From the NCBI GenBank assembly GCA_024036415.1, contig JAMWET010001225.1, forward strand, positions 149,318-213,317: a stretch of 64,000 bases of DNA, in the 5' to 3' direction. Positions 36,376 through 49,311 of the stretch are shown in pieces (the first letter of the stretch is position 1; every line of letters begins with the position of its first letter). Made by a program: the position numbers and the translations under genes. The DNA is from Prochilodus magdalenae (lineage: Eukaryota; Chordata; Actinopteri; Characiformes; Prochilodontidae). The notes beneath the pieces are model-generated. The model was not told where the DNA came from. It saw nothing but the letters and a program-made list of their open reading frames with translations, and ran no database searches.

Positions 36376-37949
36376 TATATATATATATATACACATTGCA
36401 TTATATTGTAGCTGTCCAAAAACAGACATGCGTCTTCCTTATTGGTCAATTTTTATTATTTGAGCACTGCAACTGTTTGCAACATAATGTCAGCATTTAA
36501 TGATGAATAGACCAATAGAAATAATCTACAGGAACACTCTCTGGACCTGTGATTGGACGAGATGCTCACAACACACAATACACAAAACATTGGGATTGGT
36601 TAGACAGATTTTCATTGTAGGCTTTATACTGTGTCAGTATTTAGAAGACCAATACGTTATGATTAACTTAATAACACACAATAAATAACTGGTTTCAGTT
36701 ATATTGGTAATCCATCATTCGTGACTAAACGAAGTAGGTAAGCATATGATAGTACTGTTTCATTAGCTCAGTGAGCTGGTACACTGTGTTCTGAAGTTAT
36801 GTCCTAAAGCTGGTCTGTAGGAAAGCTCGTTCTCGATACCTCTGAGAATTGAATACGAGTATGACACATTAAAGCTCCTTCAGCAAGATCTAAACTTGGT
36901 GACCTATCTCCTCTCACCCCCACACAAGGCCTGCTCGGTTCCACATCCCACTCCTATGTGAACGCTACGGATGCACTAATTAACACGCTTGTGTTTTGTA
37001 TTGCCTCCAAAGCATCTAGACCTTTTATTACATGCTTGTGTACTGTACTGTCTCTTACACTGTTAAAGTGGTCTTTTGGACCACCATTAGAAGAGAAGAA
37101 AGGTGAGGTGAAGAGCAGGTTAGCGGAAGGTCTGTTTGATGGATAAGCAAACCAATAAAACGGTTCTACTAAATTAAGGTTAGTTGCACAGAATAGTAAA
37201 CAGGTCAGTGATGTATGTTGCTGCTGATGCTGTTGATATCCGCGTTCAGGCTTCGCCAGGCTTTTCCTTTGTCATAAAGCATTATACTTGGACTGAGCTC
37301 CTCCCCGCAGTGTTAGCTGGCCACATAAATCAAGAGGTTCCCTCCCAATAAAGCTCCATAGATCAGCATCCATCTATACTAAGGGGCTGCCGGAGCAAAG
37401 AAGTCGTGAGCAGCATCCGCAGCCAGTCTCCATTAGGTGCCATTCCTCTGTCTGCGTTTCATTTTCTCAACTACAAAGCATTGACCCAAAATCCATTTAT
37501 TTTTTTTGTGTGTGTGTGTCTGCCGTTCCTCCGCCACCCGGGCGGCTTGTTTTTGTTTTTGTGTCTTTAGTGTCCTTTTCTCTGCGGCCTGTTCACCCGT
37601 GTGCAGCCATGGCGGAAGCGCTAGCTATTTTTATCAGCGCTTCATGCAATATGAGTAGCGAAGGTATTGGTGAATCTTCAGGCTCCTGCTTTAAAACCTG
37701 AGCCCAGTCTCCCCTCATCTATCCAAGCAGTGCCACCGGCTGAGCGGCTTCGGTTCAGAATGTGTTTTCGTTCTATTCTGCACTGTATATCAGTCCATTC
37801 TGTAGTGTTCAGATAAACCTTTTTTTGGGCGGGGGGGTCAAAGGCAAACAACAGAACAAATATAGCCCCAAATAGCACACTCTCACACTGAGTGATGTTG
37901 TGATGCTCTCTATGTATTTCTTCCTGTGAGGTAGTTGAGTGTTTGAGTA

Positions 37950-38310
37950 GATGCAGTACTGTGCAAATGTCACCCTTTCATTTATTTCATTACCAGTGTG
38001 AATGGCAGTTCAGTAGAGTTCTTCATTCATCAGCAATGGGTGAAAAAAAAAATTCCCAAAGCTGCAACAACTCTATGTAAAGTCAGTGGAATGAATATTT
38101 ACTATGTCCACCTCACAACTTCCTTTCTTTTCAAGAGACTTGCTTTTCTACATCTCCCAAGCTCAGCTAGCTACGCTTTATGCTTCACATGGGACAAGCA
38201 ATCCTAAACACATTCAGTGATGTTGAGGTCTCGGCTCTGTGTTCCATTGTACCGAGTACACCAGTAGCTTCTCTGTTTCTTCCTTTTTTGTCTTTTTCCC
38301 TTTCTCAGTA
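37950..38310. repeat. Degenerate dispersed repeat
   Basis: Starts with gtactgtgcaaatgtcaccc, a Tc1-terminus-like phrase also seen at 61780 (gtactgtgcaaaagttta). It continues to a block cattcagtgatgttgagg shared with 19552. No frame survives. Confidence 0.4.
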
Positions 38311-38504
38311 AGGGCTTTATGCTACATATACATCCTTTCAGACCCATACAGTTGAGTTTAAAGCACTGTGTACTAGAAGAAAGGATCAGAATAAAGCCAA
38401 ACAGGTCTGCAGGTCAGCAGAGTGTGACATGCCCTGTCCAGTGAGCCCTGGATTGCTAGATTTCGGGAAACCAGAGATATGGACCTTGAGCTCACCCACT
38501 GTCT

Positions 38505-38820
38505 TCTTCAATTCAGTTCAATTTAATTCAGTTCAACTGTATTGCCATTATACCAATACAGGGCTGTACAGTATAATGAAACACTATCAGGCTACTTCCC
38601 AAGTGCGCTGATTAGGCAGTAGATAAGTAAGTAAGAGTGCAAAGTAAACAGAAACACAAGAGACACGGTACAATATGTGCACAGACAGTAAGTGAACAGA
38701 TGTGCCAGAAGTGCAAGAGCAGTGACTGTACGCCTGAACGTTAGTGGAACTGAGGTGCAAACAGCAGGTAGTATATGCAGTAGAGTGAAATACGGCTTAG
38801 TGTTAAGTGTACAGTCTAAG
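38505..38820. mobile_element. Retroelement 3' end fragment
   Basis: Begins with overlapping attcagttcaa units, then tattgccattataccaatac and stretches of acagtaagtgaacagatgtg type. The layout parallels the 3' end of the antisense LINE at 6815-7060 (gtcattctatccatgtac, then cagtaaacagacaggacag). Assigned by resemblance only. Confidence 0.45.
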
Positions 38821-40810
38821 ACTGTTCATGGTTCATGGATCAAACACGTTAAGTGATGTTGCAGACTGGACACTGAGGTTGTCTGTCCATTGTTCTAAAA
38901 ACACCAGCAGCTTTTTTGTTTGATCTGCAGATTTTTAACACCACATTGGCCTACCTGTAATACGGATACCCTTGCAAGCTCTAGTTTCAGACTCAGTGTA
39001 CGATCATTGTGAACTGGTTGAACTGGTCTGATGTTAATTAGGTTAGTAAGACTAACTGTTTGCAGTTTTCTCAAATTTTGTTTGACTCTGGGAACAGACA
39101 CAGTCTCGATTCTATGGATCCTATGTGGCGTCTCTAGGCTGCGAGCAGACACTTGGTTTAGCCTGGTCTTGGCCCTGGTTTGTCTGCGATTAACTCTCCT
39201 GCTCTGATTAAGACTTCATGCTATATTACACGAAATGAGAGCAGCACCTTCCCGCAAGGGGTGGATACCATCCCGACTCAAAAGACCAGGCTTACCCTCG
39301 AGCGTCAGCTAAATGGCATAAATGTAAACGTAACAGCTACAGATCTTCCAAACCTCTAAAAGTCCCTCTCACAACAGAGGGATGGGCAGGAACACCTTGA
39401 AGCAGGAGTGGAGCTTGATGTTCTCCTCACACTTTTGATGGTCTACCAGGTCTTGCACAGTTGTCAGGAGTCCTGTTTTTCCTTTGACTCTTATAAATGA
39501 TCTCCTCAGACTGATCTCCTGGTATTTTGAATGGCTAAATGATGGGCTATTACATACGTGAAGACTATTATCTCTCCACAGTATGCTTATTACCATCTGC
39601 ATGTACTTATTAAAACTGAAGCTTTTATTGAGTAACTAATGGAATAGTGTGCAACAGCATCTGTGGTATCTCCCACCACACCTTAGCAGGAACACACTCG
39701 GGCGGTATCAAGCAGTATTGTCATGATCCTTCCCGCACCACTGCTGCCACAATCAATTGCAATCAAAGCCCAAATAGTCTGGGGGAGTTGAGATGCCATT
39801 CCTCTTGTTAACAAAAGTGGACCTGTGGTAGAATGGCATCCATCTTATTAAATCGGCCTCCTTTTCCTTCTCCACCTCTTCCTCTTCACTCTCCCTGTCT
39901 TTTCTCTTTCATCGACATTAGGCAACACCTTGTCATACTGACTTCTAGTTTTCTGGCCTCTCTGGCACATTGCTATCTCCATCCACCGAGTGCAGACCAG
40001 ACCAGATCAAAAGCAAAGTAAACCTATCAATTACAGATTTCCTTTTTTTAGCGAGGGCTTGGGATGTTTTGGTCTCTGTCATTATTCACTGAAGATCCTT
40101 CTGATGCAAGATCCAGAAGAAATGGGCAACGAGGAGACGAGTTTTAGGTTGCTCCATCTTTTCTTGAGGAAGAGGGCAGCCAAGGATGTAACTCAGCAGT
40201 CTGTTTTAAAGCTTGCACTCTGTCCAGGCAGGGTTTGTTATTTTAATTCAGTTCTTTTTTTGAAGAGGGGGGAGGGGGGCTGCTATTAAATAATTAAGCT
40301 TCTGTTCTGGGGCCTAATTACAACGAGAGGCTTCATTGTTTGTTGCTCCCGGGAGGAAAGCTGACGATGTCAGAACGAGGGCACGGTGAGCCGTGCCACG
40401 CCAGCTGCATGCTTCACATATGGCTGATCACAGTACACAGCGTACACTCTGCTTCCCATCAAAAGAAGTTTACTCACGCCTGTTTTACCCCCTGACGCAG
40501 TGCACTTTTTAAGACCTCGTATAAACTTTGAGTGCTTTTAGTCCCCAAGCATTCCTCTCTTATGAATCGTGAAGTTGTGCTAAAAACCGTAGTGGAGGCA
40601 AACTTCCATCACCGTTGAGGTTTCTGAAGTTTACTGCTCTGCTCAAATCTCAGAAGAATTCCCTGGAACACTGGAACAGACACGAAACATTGAGATGGTG
40701 GTCATTTACTCTGCTCTGTTCTTGTCAGATGTAGGCAGGCTGGACATGTAAATGACCCTAGCCACCATGTTTATGCTAACTCAATTACAGAAATACATAT
40801 TTTCTCTCTC

Positions 40811-41020
40811 ACTCATCATCTATACCACTTATTCATCTGGGCCATGGGTGTGCTGAAGGCAGGACACACACTGGACTGTCCACCAGTCCATTACAGGGTA
40901 GACACCCAGACATAGACACACACACTCACACCTAGAGACAATTAGCATCTCCTGTTAGTCTGAGCGCATGGAGGAAACAGGCACAGACATGGGAGTACAT
41001 GCAAACTCCACTCAAAAGTT
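40811..41020. mobile_element. Fish SINE-like dispersed repeat
   Basis: Contains catctataccacttattcat, cactggactgtccaccagtc, cattacagggtagacaccca, acacacacactcacacctag and tgcaaactccactc in the order of a very common teleost interspersed repeat (established knowledge of the pattern). A degraded relative begins at about 53028 (cactcaccttctaagatgct). Confidence 0.6.
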
Positions 41021-41437
41021 AACAGCTACACATGTTGCCTTCTCACAGTGGAAGGATGTGGACTTGTGTGAGATCTGAACTGAAGCACAGGTGGTGCTTG
41101 TTTTTTTTTTTTTTAAGGGTGAAGGCTGTACGCTTATGCTTGTCTGGGGCGGACAGTTTTGGTGATCTACTAGGTTTTGCATGGTTATCAATCTTGCCTA
41201 CATATGTGTGTAAAACCAAGTGAACTGCCTTATAGTTCGTCAAATATGTGAATGAACCATAAAATGTTCATGCCAGTTTTGCCTAAAAATGGAAGAAATG
41301 AAATGCGATCTTTGACTTTTGACTTTTGTACAGTTTAGAATAGGGCTGAACTACAGTATATATCAATTTACCAGACAAACAATAAGTCCCCTGTGACTTT
41401 ACACGCCTAAGAGCATGTAATACCTCCACATGCATGA

Positions 41438-41704
41438 AAAACAGCTGTGATTGAATCTGGCATGGTCTGGGCAAGTTTCTGGATGTAGGCCACATCAGTG
41501 TACATCAGTGTTCAGCTATTCTTACTTGATGAATTCTTACTTGAAAACAGCTGTGATTGAATCTGGCATGGTCTGGGCAAGTTTCTGGATGTAGGCCACA
41601 TCAGTGTTCAGCTATTCTTACTTGATGTAAGAATAGCTGAACACTGATGTGGCCTACATCCAGAAACTTGCCCAGACCATGCCAGATTCAATCACAGCTG
41701 TTTT
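41438..41704. repeat. 78-bp perfect hairpin with an extra direct copy
   Basis: Left arm 41544-41621 and right arm 41627-41704 are perfect inverted repeats by eye, separated by the 5-bp spacer ttgat. A third copy in the left-arm orientation lies at 41438-41530, carrying a 12-bp local duplication of acatcagtgt. Key phrases are cagctgtgattgaatctggc and atgtaggccacatcagtg. The right arm begins a short open frame reading VAYIQKLAQTMPDSITAVF that I do not recognise. The repeat unit may be part of an unidentified transposon. Confidence 0.93.
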
Positions 41705-44700
41705 TCAGCACAGTTGGACCAGATTTGGTGGATGCCTTCTCTGTACAATTCTGAGGAGTGTTCCCTGTAGACTGGGATTTTTGCTAAAGCTGGCGGACCC
41801 GTATAGCCGTACGCTTCAATACACCTGCAAATTCAGCTGCTTCCTTCACACTATGGCCTTTGACACACCCAAATACAGTCACTCTGTTTTACCAATCCAT
41901 TTTCCACACATGGAACGAGACATTCACTGCACTGTACCACCTCTCCTCCCCCGTAGGTTTTTATAGCCCCATCATCTTCATGTAGTGCCATCTGCAGGAG
42001 CCTGAAGTTACTACCACCTTTAACACACAAGGTGCTATTTTTTTTCAGCATAATCATTACAACGTGTACATGTGTAATCGTCACACTTAGTTTGCAGATA
42101 AGACAAATTCAATCATAAACGTCATGCTACAACTTTTTAGCTTCCACTGTTCTCATTTCTTGTGACTAATCTACAAGTGATGTCAACAAACTTAGCAACA
42201 TGCCACTGAGAGAACCTGTTTGTGGGCGGAGCATGGATAGGTCACTTAGCACCGCAGTTTCAATTGTGCTACTGTGATGCATGATCCATTCACCCCTGAC
42301 GCCGCTGTTCAGAATCCAGCATAGCGTCTCGCTGTAGCCCGGCGAGGGACAGACAGGAGGGAGCGAATATGATTGGTTTGTCGGACTGTGGGGCTCTGAC
42401 CTTTGCTTCTGCTCTTTGTGAATATAGAGCAGCTCCCTGAAGAAAACGGCAAGCTCTTTATACTCACTCTTATCAGCATTCTGTTGTTGGCGCCCTGTCT
42501 TTCAATAAAGCCTTTATAAAAAAAAGTGAGCGAAGAAAAAGAAAACATACCGCTCTCATCGGCTCATGCGGTTGTGACGAGAAAGGGGAATTGAGCGGCC
42601 GGCTCTTGCAAAATCCCTGTTTGACTTGTGTTGCCCTTAGTAGTACAGGGGATGCTGCTGTAGACCGACTCCCCATACTGAAGTGAAATCCCCTAAGCTG
42701 TGCACAGACTGGTAGAATTTAATGGGGAGTGGCCATCTGTTCTATGTGCTCTAGCGCTTCCTAATTTCACTTTCGCTCAGAGTAGTGAAGCGGCGCGTTT
42801 TAGCCATCCATAAACGTCTACGCGTGCCTCAGTCTCTGTCTCCTTTTCCCCACAGTTTGATGAAACACAATCTCCTGAAATATCCGCTCCAATAATGAAA
42901 AGCCGCCTCAGATAAAATGTGTCGTACGAGACGCTTTATTTTATTCTCTCAGAGCTGGGAAATGAGAATCGCTGCCCTGATTGAAAGTTCAAATATTTGC
43001 TTTTTAGATTTGAAACAGCCTTCTCGACAGAATCAAGCCTGCCGCAGCCTTTGCTTTGCATAAAGCATGCGAGTTTGGTTCGATATCAAAAAGATATCCG
43101 TTATTACTTTGAGTCTGAGTTTGAAAAGGCAATAGCTGCTGTACAGTTTCCCTCCTAGCTTAGTATGCACGCAGTCCCCTAAGACTTGGGTTCAGTTACT
43201 TTCCTGATTGTTTTCAGCAGCAGTGGGCAGCATTTGATTACATGTTTTAAGTTGATGGATGTGGTTGACACTCAGCATAACTGGTAGCTTGAGATGTTTG
43301 ATGGACTTAAGTGATTTATGTATGGTTGGAAAGGCATTAACGCTTGCTGCTCTGCTTATATGCGCAAAGCAGGATAGAAAGCCGGGTCCTTCCTGATTGC
43401 AGTTTATTATCGTATGGAAATATGAAGCGCTTTCAATTTCACAGCCAAAACACTGAGTGACTCACTGGCATCCCAATGGAATCTGGTGCCACTCAGTGAG
43501 CATGTTTTTTATTCAAGGGCAGTAGATTTGTGCTGGATTACCTGCCAGCATTTAGAAATTGACGGCTATTTGAAAGGCCAAAGTGGCCGTTGTTTTCGGA
43601 GCAGTGCAAATAGATGTGGTAATTTTGCTCTTCAAACTTTCAAGCTCTCCGATGGTTTCCCTGCTTCAGATTATTAGCATCAGTTTAGTGATTACTCTTC
43701 ATCCTTGCTGTGGGGTAATATTTCCCATTCCTATGAAGTTTCAAAGGTGCTATTTCCATCAGACTGCTCACGGCACCTCTGACAGATGTGCGTGTTGGTC
43801 AGAGATGAGACCGGGGCTGGTGATTAAGATCCGTGGGCAGGTGACTTGCCTGGGCTGTCAGAATCCTTACCAGCAAATTCATTAGTGTGACAACAAACAG
43901 GAAATGCCTCCCACTGCGTCCATAAACAGCAAAGTCTCTAAATGTCAGCCCAGTCATCCTCCTGCTCCTCTGGTCCAGCTGTCTCACTCAATACCCCCTG
44001 TGTGCCCTAGAGCCCTGTCTCCGAGCCCGAAAGGAAAATGCTAGTGAAGTCACTTCCAATATCCACCTAATGCTGCCTCTCTCCTCCTACTGCCAACCCT
44101 CATAGCACAGAGTCTGTGTCTGAAGCTAGTTTTAGAGCAGATGCATGGCTAGCTATAAAAGCTATAGATTCCTTTGCCCTTAAAGGCCTACACATTTTTG
44201 CATTACATTTGATTACAAGCTTCCAGGGATTGGAAAAATAATCAGTTGCTAAATTCAGGGTTCTGGATTCTGAAATGAGTCAGAAAATGGCATGGGCGGA
44301 TTTATGTATAGGTTTGCATTTCCCGTAAAATAAACTCAAGTGCTCAGAGACATTACAAAAAAGCATACCTTGGCACAGCCTGGTTTGGAGAAGGGAAGAA
44401 AATAAATCTTGTTAATGCATGAATGTTTGTATTCATAACTTGGGAACATCTAGTGTCTGAAGTAAAAGGCCTGAAAAGATGTAGGTACGAAATAGATGTT
44501 GAAATATAGTGCTGAAAAAAACAGCCCTGATAGCTGAAGCTTATATAATACACCATATTCTGAGACAAGGTACCAGCATTTTCCATCAGCATTTAACATC
44601 AGCATTTAACATCAGCATTTAGTGTCAGAGCTGCGTTGTAAAATGAGAGTTGAGTCTCTTTGCTATGTTGATAGAAAGCTCTTTGTGTATTTTTATGTGT

Positions 44701-47032
44701 AAAGCATTTAAAGCACATGGTTTGGGACCTTACTCATGTACTCATGTGTAGCAGTCTGAAGCGTTTCCAGTAGGTGGCACTGTTAGCTTGCAAGCTACTT
44801 TGTTTGCTTTATCTCAAGAGAGGAAATAGATATTAATACAGTTTCCCACATTATGACTGAAACATTTGCAATGTAGGCCATAGAAAAATCAAAAATGGAG
44901 GTCAGAATGCATGTTGAATAGATTTATAAACACATTGTGGTAAAATGGAATAGTTAGGTGTACTGATTTCCATCTCTAATACATAATAAACAACATTTAT
45001 ATTTTATTTGGTTTACAATCTAGTTTGATGGTTTCAAGTTTGAGCATAGGAAAACACACCCTGTTCACAATTGTTTGTTGAGATATATGACTAAACATGT
45101 CATTGTAAAAGCTAACAACTGTGGGAAATGATTGCTTCTTCATCTAGAAAATACAGATACACATGAGTTTTTGGAGTATTATATTTTGTGCTTTTGTATT
45201 GAGTCTCAAAAAAATTGATTTTATCTAATGATTTATGTGAGAAGATTGGTGGCAGACTGTGGGTTATGTGTTGTGTTTAAACCCTGGGCAGCTAGATTGC
45301 AAAGCTGTAATCTGTCTCCAGCGATTAGACTCTTCCAACCCAACATAAACGAGTAATGGTGCACAGCTAATGTTAGCATTAGCAGACCTATGCATATGTA
45401 TTGATTCTTGACAATATACAGACCTAGAATCATGTAATAACCATGTAATAACCATGTACTAATGGTGGCAAGCAGGGAGGAATGAACAAGTAGTAGGAAA
45501 GGGCATTTTAAAGTGTATAATAATGTGTATAGTTGGTTTACTGTTTTTTTAGGGAGAAGTATCAACAGCAGTTCCTAAATATGCTTAAGCCAGCCTTTTT
45601 TCTTTTCTTTTTTTTTTGCTTGTTTCTCTGAGGAATTTATTTTCCTGCTTTTATCGATGAAGGAGGTCCTACAAAGTTATGTAGGTATTAATTTAAAATG
45701 GTTTACATCAGTTCAGTAAACCTCTCAGACTCTCTCTTGAGGCTCAGACTTGGTCTTGATCAATGCTTCTCATTTCAGGTCCTCTGGGTTCTACCATAAC
45801 TCTGTTTTTGGAGGTAGAATTTGCTTAACTGCTTGCTAAGCAAGCCTTAAAATCCCCTAAAGCCAGCAAGGGCAATGTAGATAGATGGGGAAAAATCCCA
45901 ATTTTGAGTCGAGCTCTTTTTAACGTGTTGCTTATATAGCTCAATAACAGTGAAGAGGGTATAACACAGAGCAGCACAAAGCTAGAAAATGGACGTTTGC
46001 TCTTTTCATATGATGTGCAGAAACCCGTTATGCTCATCTCTGATTGAAGTAGCTGAACGTCAAAATCTCCTGCTGCCTACTTATGATGGGTGCATGTCCA
46101 ATACCAATGACCAATCTCTCAGGAAATGGTCCCACACGCTATTTCATTCCACTTTCTTACTCTTACTTTGATGGGCTTGACTGGAGAAGCTGATTTTTCT
46201 GCTTTTTATTACAGCACCCGGTTTCTTATTCGCTTCTGAATATAAACTAGTTTGCGGGCCACAGGTTTTGAAGTGTATAAGGAGGAATGGCTACAGTTCA
46301 ACACAGATTTTATGCTCTGTTTAACACTGAAATGGAGTTCATGCATTAATAATGTTTGCTTAATTTTGAAAAATGTCTTTCACACTTTTGAATGCACCAT
46401 CCATAATTCACAAACAGACAGCGGTGACTTCGGCTGTCTTTTTCAAACCGCCCAGACTGCTAAGCTATTTGTCTTGCAGTAGGTGGGTAGTCAGCTTCAG
46501 GGAGAAAAAAAAAAACATTTCATTTGCAAGCTAGTTGAAAAAAAAGTAAAGAGAAATGGAGGACAAAGAAGTGGGGACCACTTTGATGTTTGGTTCCATA
46601 GGTCACCCATTAATGCACAGCATCAATCAGGATGTTCTCTGCTACATGAGGAGGCAACTTTTTATCAGAGCTCATTAGAGTAAGTGCAGATATTTTATGC
46701 TTCAGCTGAAATGTAAGGAGTTTCTCATGCTAATTTTCCTCTCACAGATTTGTTATTTATCATCTTTGGGGGGATGTGAGGATCAAGGATAGAGGGGAAA
46801 AAGACAACACTTGAGACAAGGACACATACGCTAAAATACAACAAGAATTTGCATGTCATTGAAGTTGAGCGCGACACCATCTCTGTACTTATAAATGACC
46901 TCACTGATACAGATACATCACTTTTAACTCTGTTAAACGCCACTTCTCTGTGAAGTACTGCTATTGCATATCTGGAAGAACCTTTAACTATTAATACCTT
47001 TTTCTAGCAGACTTATGTAACAAAATTAAATT

Positions 47033-47035
<3 letters not shown>

Positions 47036-47100
<65 letters not shown>
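47036..47100. repeat. (TA)n microsatellite at the Tc1 left edge
   Basis: About 32 TA units directly abutting the transposon. A shorter (TA)n run (48704-48714) follows the right end. Confidence 0.97.
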
Positions 47101-47103
<3 letters not shown>

Positions 47104-48703
47104 TGGGGAAAATAAGTATTTAGTCAGTCACCAATTGTGCAAGTTGTCCCACTTAAAAAGATGAGAGAGGCCTGTAATTGACATCATAGGTAGACCTCAA
47201 CTATGAGAGACAAAATGTGGAAAAAAATTGAGAAAGTCATTTTGTCTGATTTTTAAAGAATTTATTTGCAAATAATGGTGGAAAATAAGTATTTGGTCAA
47301 TAACAAACAAGCAAGATTTCTGGCTGTCACAGACCTGTAACTTCTTTTTTAAGAGGCTCCTCTTTCCCCCACTCATTACCTGTATTAATGGCACCTGTTT
47401 GAAGTCGTTAACAGTATAAAAGACACCTGCCTACAACCTCAAACACTCACACTCCAAACTCCACTATGGTGAAGACGAAAGAGCTGTCGGAGGACACCAG
47501 AAACCGAATTGTAGACCTGCACCAGGCTGGGAAGACTGAATCTGCAATAGGCAAGCAGCTTGATGTGAAGAAATCTACTGTGGGAGCAATAATCAGAAAA
47601 TGGAAGACCTACAAGACCACTACTAATCTCCCTCGATCTGGGGCTCCACGCAAGATCTCAGCCCGTGGGGTCAAAATGATCACAAGAACGGTAAGGAAAA
47701 ATCCCAGAACCACAAGGGGGGATCTAGTGAATGACCTGCAGGAAGCTGGGACCAACGTTACAAAGGCTACCATCAGCAACACACTACGACGCCAGGGACT
47801 CAGATCTTGCAGTGCCAGACGTGTCCCCCTGCTTAAGCCAGTCCATATCCAGGCACGTCTGAAGTTTGCTAGAGAGCATTTGGATGTTCCGGAAGAGTAT
47901 TGGGAGAATGTCATATGGTCAGATGAAACCAAAGTAGAACTATTTGGTAAAAACACAACTCGTCGTGTTTGGAGGAAAGTGAATGCGGAGTTGCATCCAA
48001 AGAACACCATACCAACTGTGAAGCATGGGGGTGGCAACATCATGCTTTGGGGCTGTTTCTCTGCAAAGGGACCAGGACGACTGGTCCGTGTACATGAAAG
48101 AATGAATGGGGCCATGTATTGTGAGATTTTGGGTGCAAACCTCCTTCCATCAGCAAGGGCAATGAAGATGAAACGTGGCTGGGTCTTTCAGCATGACAAT
48201 GATCCCAAGCACACTGCCAGGGCAACAAAGGAGTGGCTTCGTAAGAAACATTTCAAAGTCCTGGAGTGGCCTAGCCAGTCTCCCGATCTCAACCCCATCG
48301 AAAACCTTTGGAGGGAGTTGAAAGTCCGTGTTGCCCGCCGACAGCCCCAAAACATCACTGCTCTAGAGGAGATCTGCATGGAGGAATGGGCCAACATACC
48401 AGCAACAGTGTGTGCCAACCTTGTGAAGACTTACAGAAAACGTTTGACCTCTGTCATTGCCAACAAAGGATATACAACAAAGTATTGAGATGAACTTTTG
48501 TTATTGACCAAATACTTATTTTCCACCATTATTTGCAAATAAATTCTTTAAAAATCAGACAAAATGACTTTCTCAATTTTTTTCCACATTTTGTCTCTCA
48601 TAGTTGAGGTCTACCTATGATGTCAATTACAGGCCTCTCTCATCTTTTTAAGTGGGACAACTTGCACAATTGGTGACTGACTAAATACTTATTTTCCCCA
48701 CTG
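47101..48703 (+). mobile_element. Complete Tc1-family DNA transposon (1,603 bp)
   Basis: Bounded by TA on each side. The terminal inverted repeats 47101-47307 and 48497-48703 are 207 bp each and identical in my base-by-base reading. Each contains an outer repeat (cagtggggaaaataagtatt) and an inner direct repeat at 47277-47301 (gtggaaaataagtatttgg), the IR/DR layout known from Sleeping Beauty-type elements. A single uninterrupted transposase lies between them. Identical ends plus an open frame point to recent transposition. Autonomy is inferred. Confidence 0.96.
47466..48488 (+). CDS. Tc1-family DD34E transposase, intact
   Basis: A 340-residue cut-and-paste transposase, the length typical of Tc1 elements. 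Residues 1-55 hold a first helix-turn-helix ([31 protein letters not shown]). PRSGAPRK at 56-63 is the AT-hook-like linker, and residues 65-120 the second paired-like helix-turn-helix ([25 protein letters not shown]). The DDE catalytic domain shows [12 protein letters not shown] with D153, [26 protein letters not shown] with D244, and [15 protein letters not shown] with E279. The Asp-Glu spacing is 34 residues, and all three positions match the numbering known for Sleeping Beauty. No frameshift or stop is present. The ATG at 47466 lies about 160 bp inside the left repeat. A presumed cellular promoter within the left repeat is not identifiable. Minus-strand frames over it are shadows. Confidence 0.95.
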   Translation: MVKTKELSEDTRNRIVDLHQAGKTESAIGKQLDVKKSTVGAIIRKWKTYKTTTNLPRSGAPRKISARGVKMITRTVRKNPRTTRGDLVNDLQEAGTNVTKATISNTLRRQGLRSCSARRVPLLKPVHIQARLKFAREHLDVPEEYWENVIWSDETKVELFGKNTTRRVWRKVNAELHPKNTIPTVKHGGGNIMLWGCFSAKGPGRLVRVHERMNGAMYCEILGANLLPSARAMKMKRGWVFQHDNDPKHTARATKEWLRKKHFKVLEWPSQSPDLNPIENLWRELKVRVARRQPQNITALEEICMEEWANIPATVCANLVKTYRKRLTSVIANKGYTTKY

Positions 48704-48821
48704 TATATATATATAAATGTAATTTTTTTGTTACATAGCTAATAAAAGTATTAATAGTTAATTAGTTAATTAATATACATATATATTTATTTATTACTAT
48801 ATATATATATATATATATGTA

Positions 48822-49311
48822 CAGGGGTTGGACAATGAAACTGAAACACCTGAGACCACAATAATTTATTAGTATGGTGTAAGTCCTGCACAGTGGTCAG
48901 AGGGAATTTAAGCCTTGCAGGATTTAATATACTTGCAGGATAGTGGCCAGGGGCCAGGTCACTATGTGATGCTGGTGGAGGTTCGTCCTTCTTGGTGGTA
49001 TGCTGACATTACCCTGGATACCGTGGCTCTTGATACATCACAAAGACTTGCTGTCTTGGTCACAGATGCGCCAGCAAGACGTGCACCAACAATCTGTCCT
49101 CTTTTGAACTCTGGTATGTCACCCATAATGTTGTGTGCATTGCAGTATTTTGAGCAGAACTGTGCTCTTACCTGCTAACTGAACCTTCACACTCTGCTCT
49201 TACTGGTGCAATGTGCAATTAATGAAGATTGGCCACCAGGCTGGTCCAATTTAGCCATGAGACCTCCCACACTAAAATGACAGGTGTTTCAGTTTCTTTG
49301 TCCAACCACTG
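48822..49311 (-). mobile_element. Family B deletion derivative with transposase N-terminus
   Basis: Left end caggggttggacaatgaaac follows TA. The right end ttgtccaaccactg is degraded. On the minus strand a frame starting ATGGGTGACATACCAGAG encodes [20 protein letters not shown], then [20 protein letters not shown]. This is the first helix-turn-helix of a Tc1-type transposase, ending in a stop soon after TSTSIT. The catalytic domain is missing. Compared with the copy at 52638 it has lost part of the segment after the terminus and has a small tandem duplication (ggccagg). Confidence 0.88.

Larger units (their letters stand above)
46983..48771. repeat. Older inverted repeat interrupted by the Tc1 element
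   Basis: Left flank 46983-47040, read in reverse complement, gives ttttgttacata and gtattaatagttaa. The right flank 48704-48771 gives the same phrases in the same order (ttttgttacatagct, gtattaatagttaa). The two flanks are therefore arms of about 60 bp of a pre-existing palindrome whose centre is TA-rich. Arms differ by several indels, so this palindrome is older than the Tc1 insertion. Confidence 0.7.

Noticed and set aside
41649..41966. 105-codon frame beginning in the hairpin right arm
   Set aside because: Contains VAYIQKLAQTMPDSITAVF, which might be a transposon relic. The rest shows no recognisable domain, so I did not call a gene.
47609..48115. 168-codon minus-strand open frame inside the Tc1 element
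   Set aside because: Shadow of the intact transposase on the plus strand.
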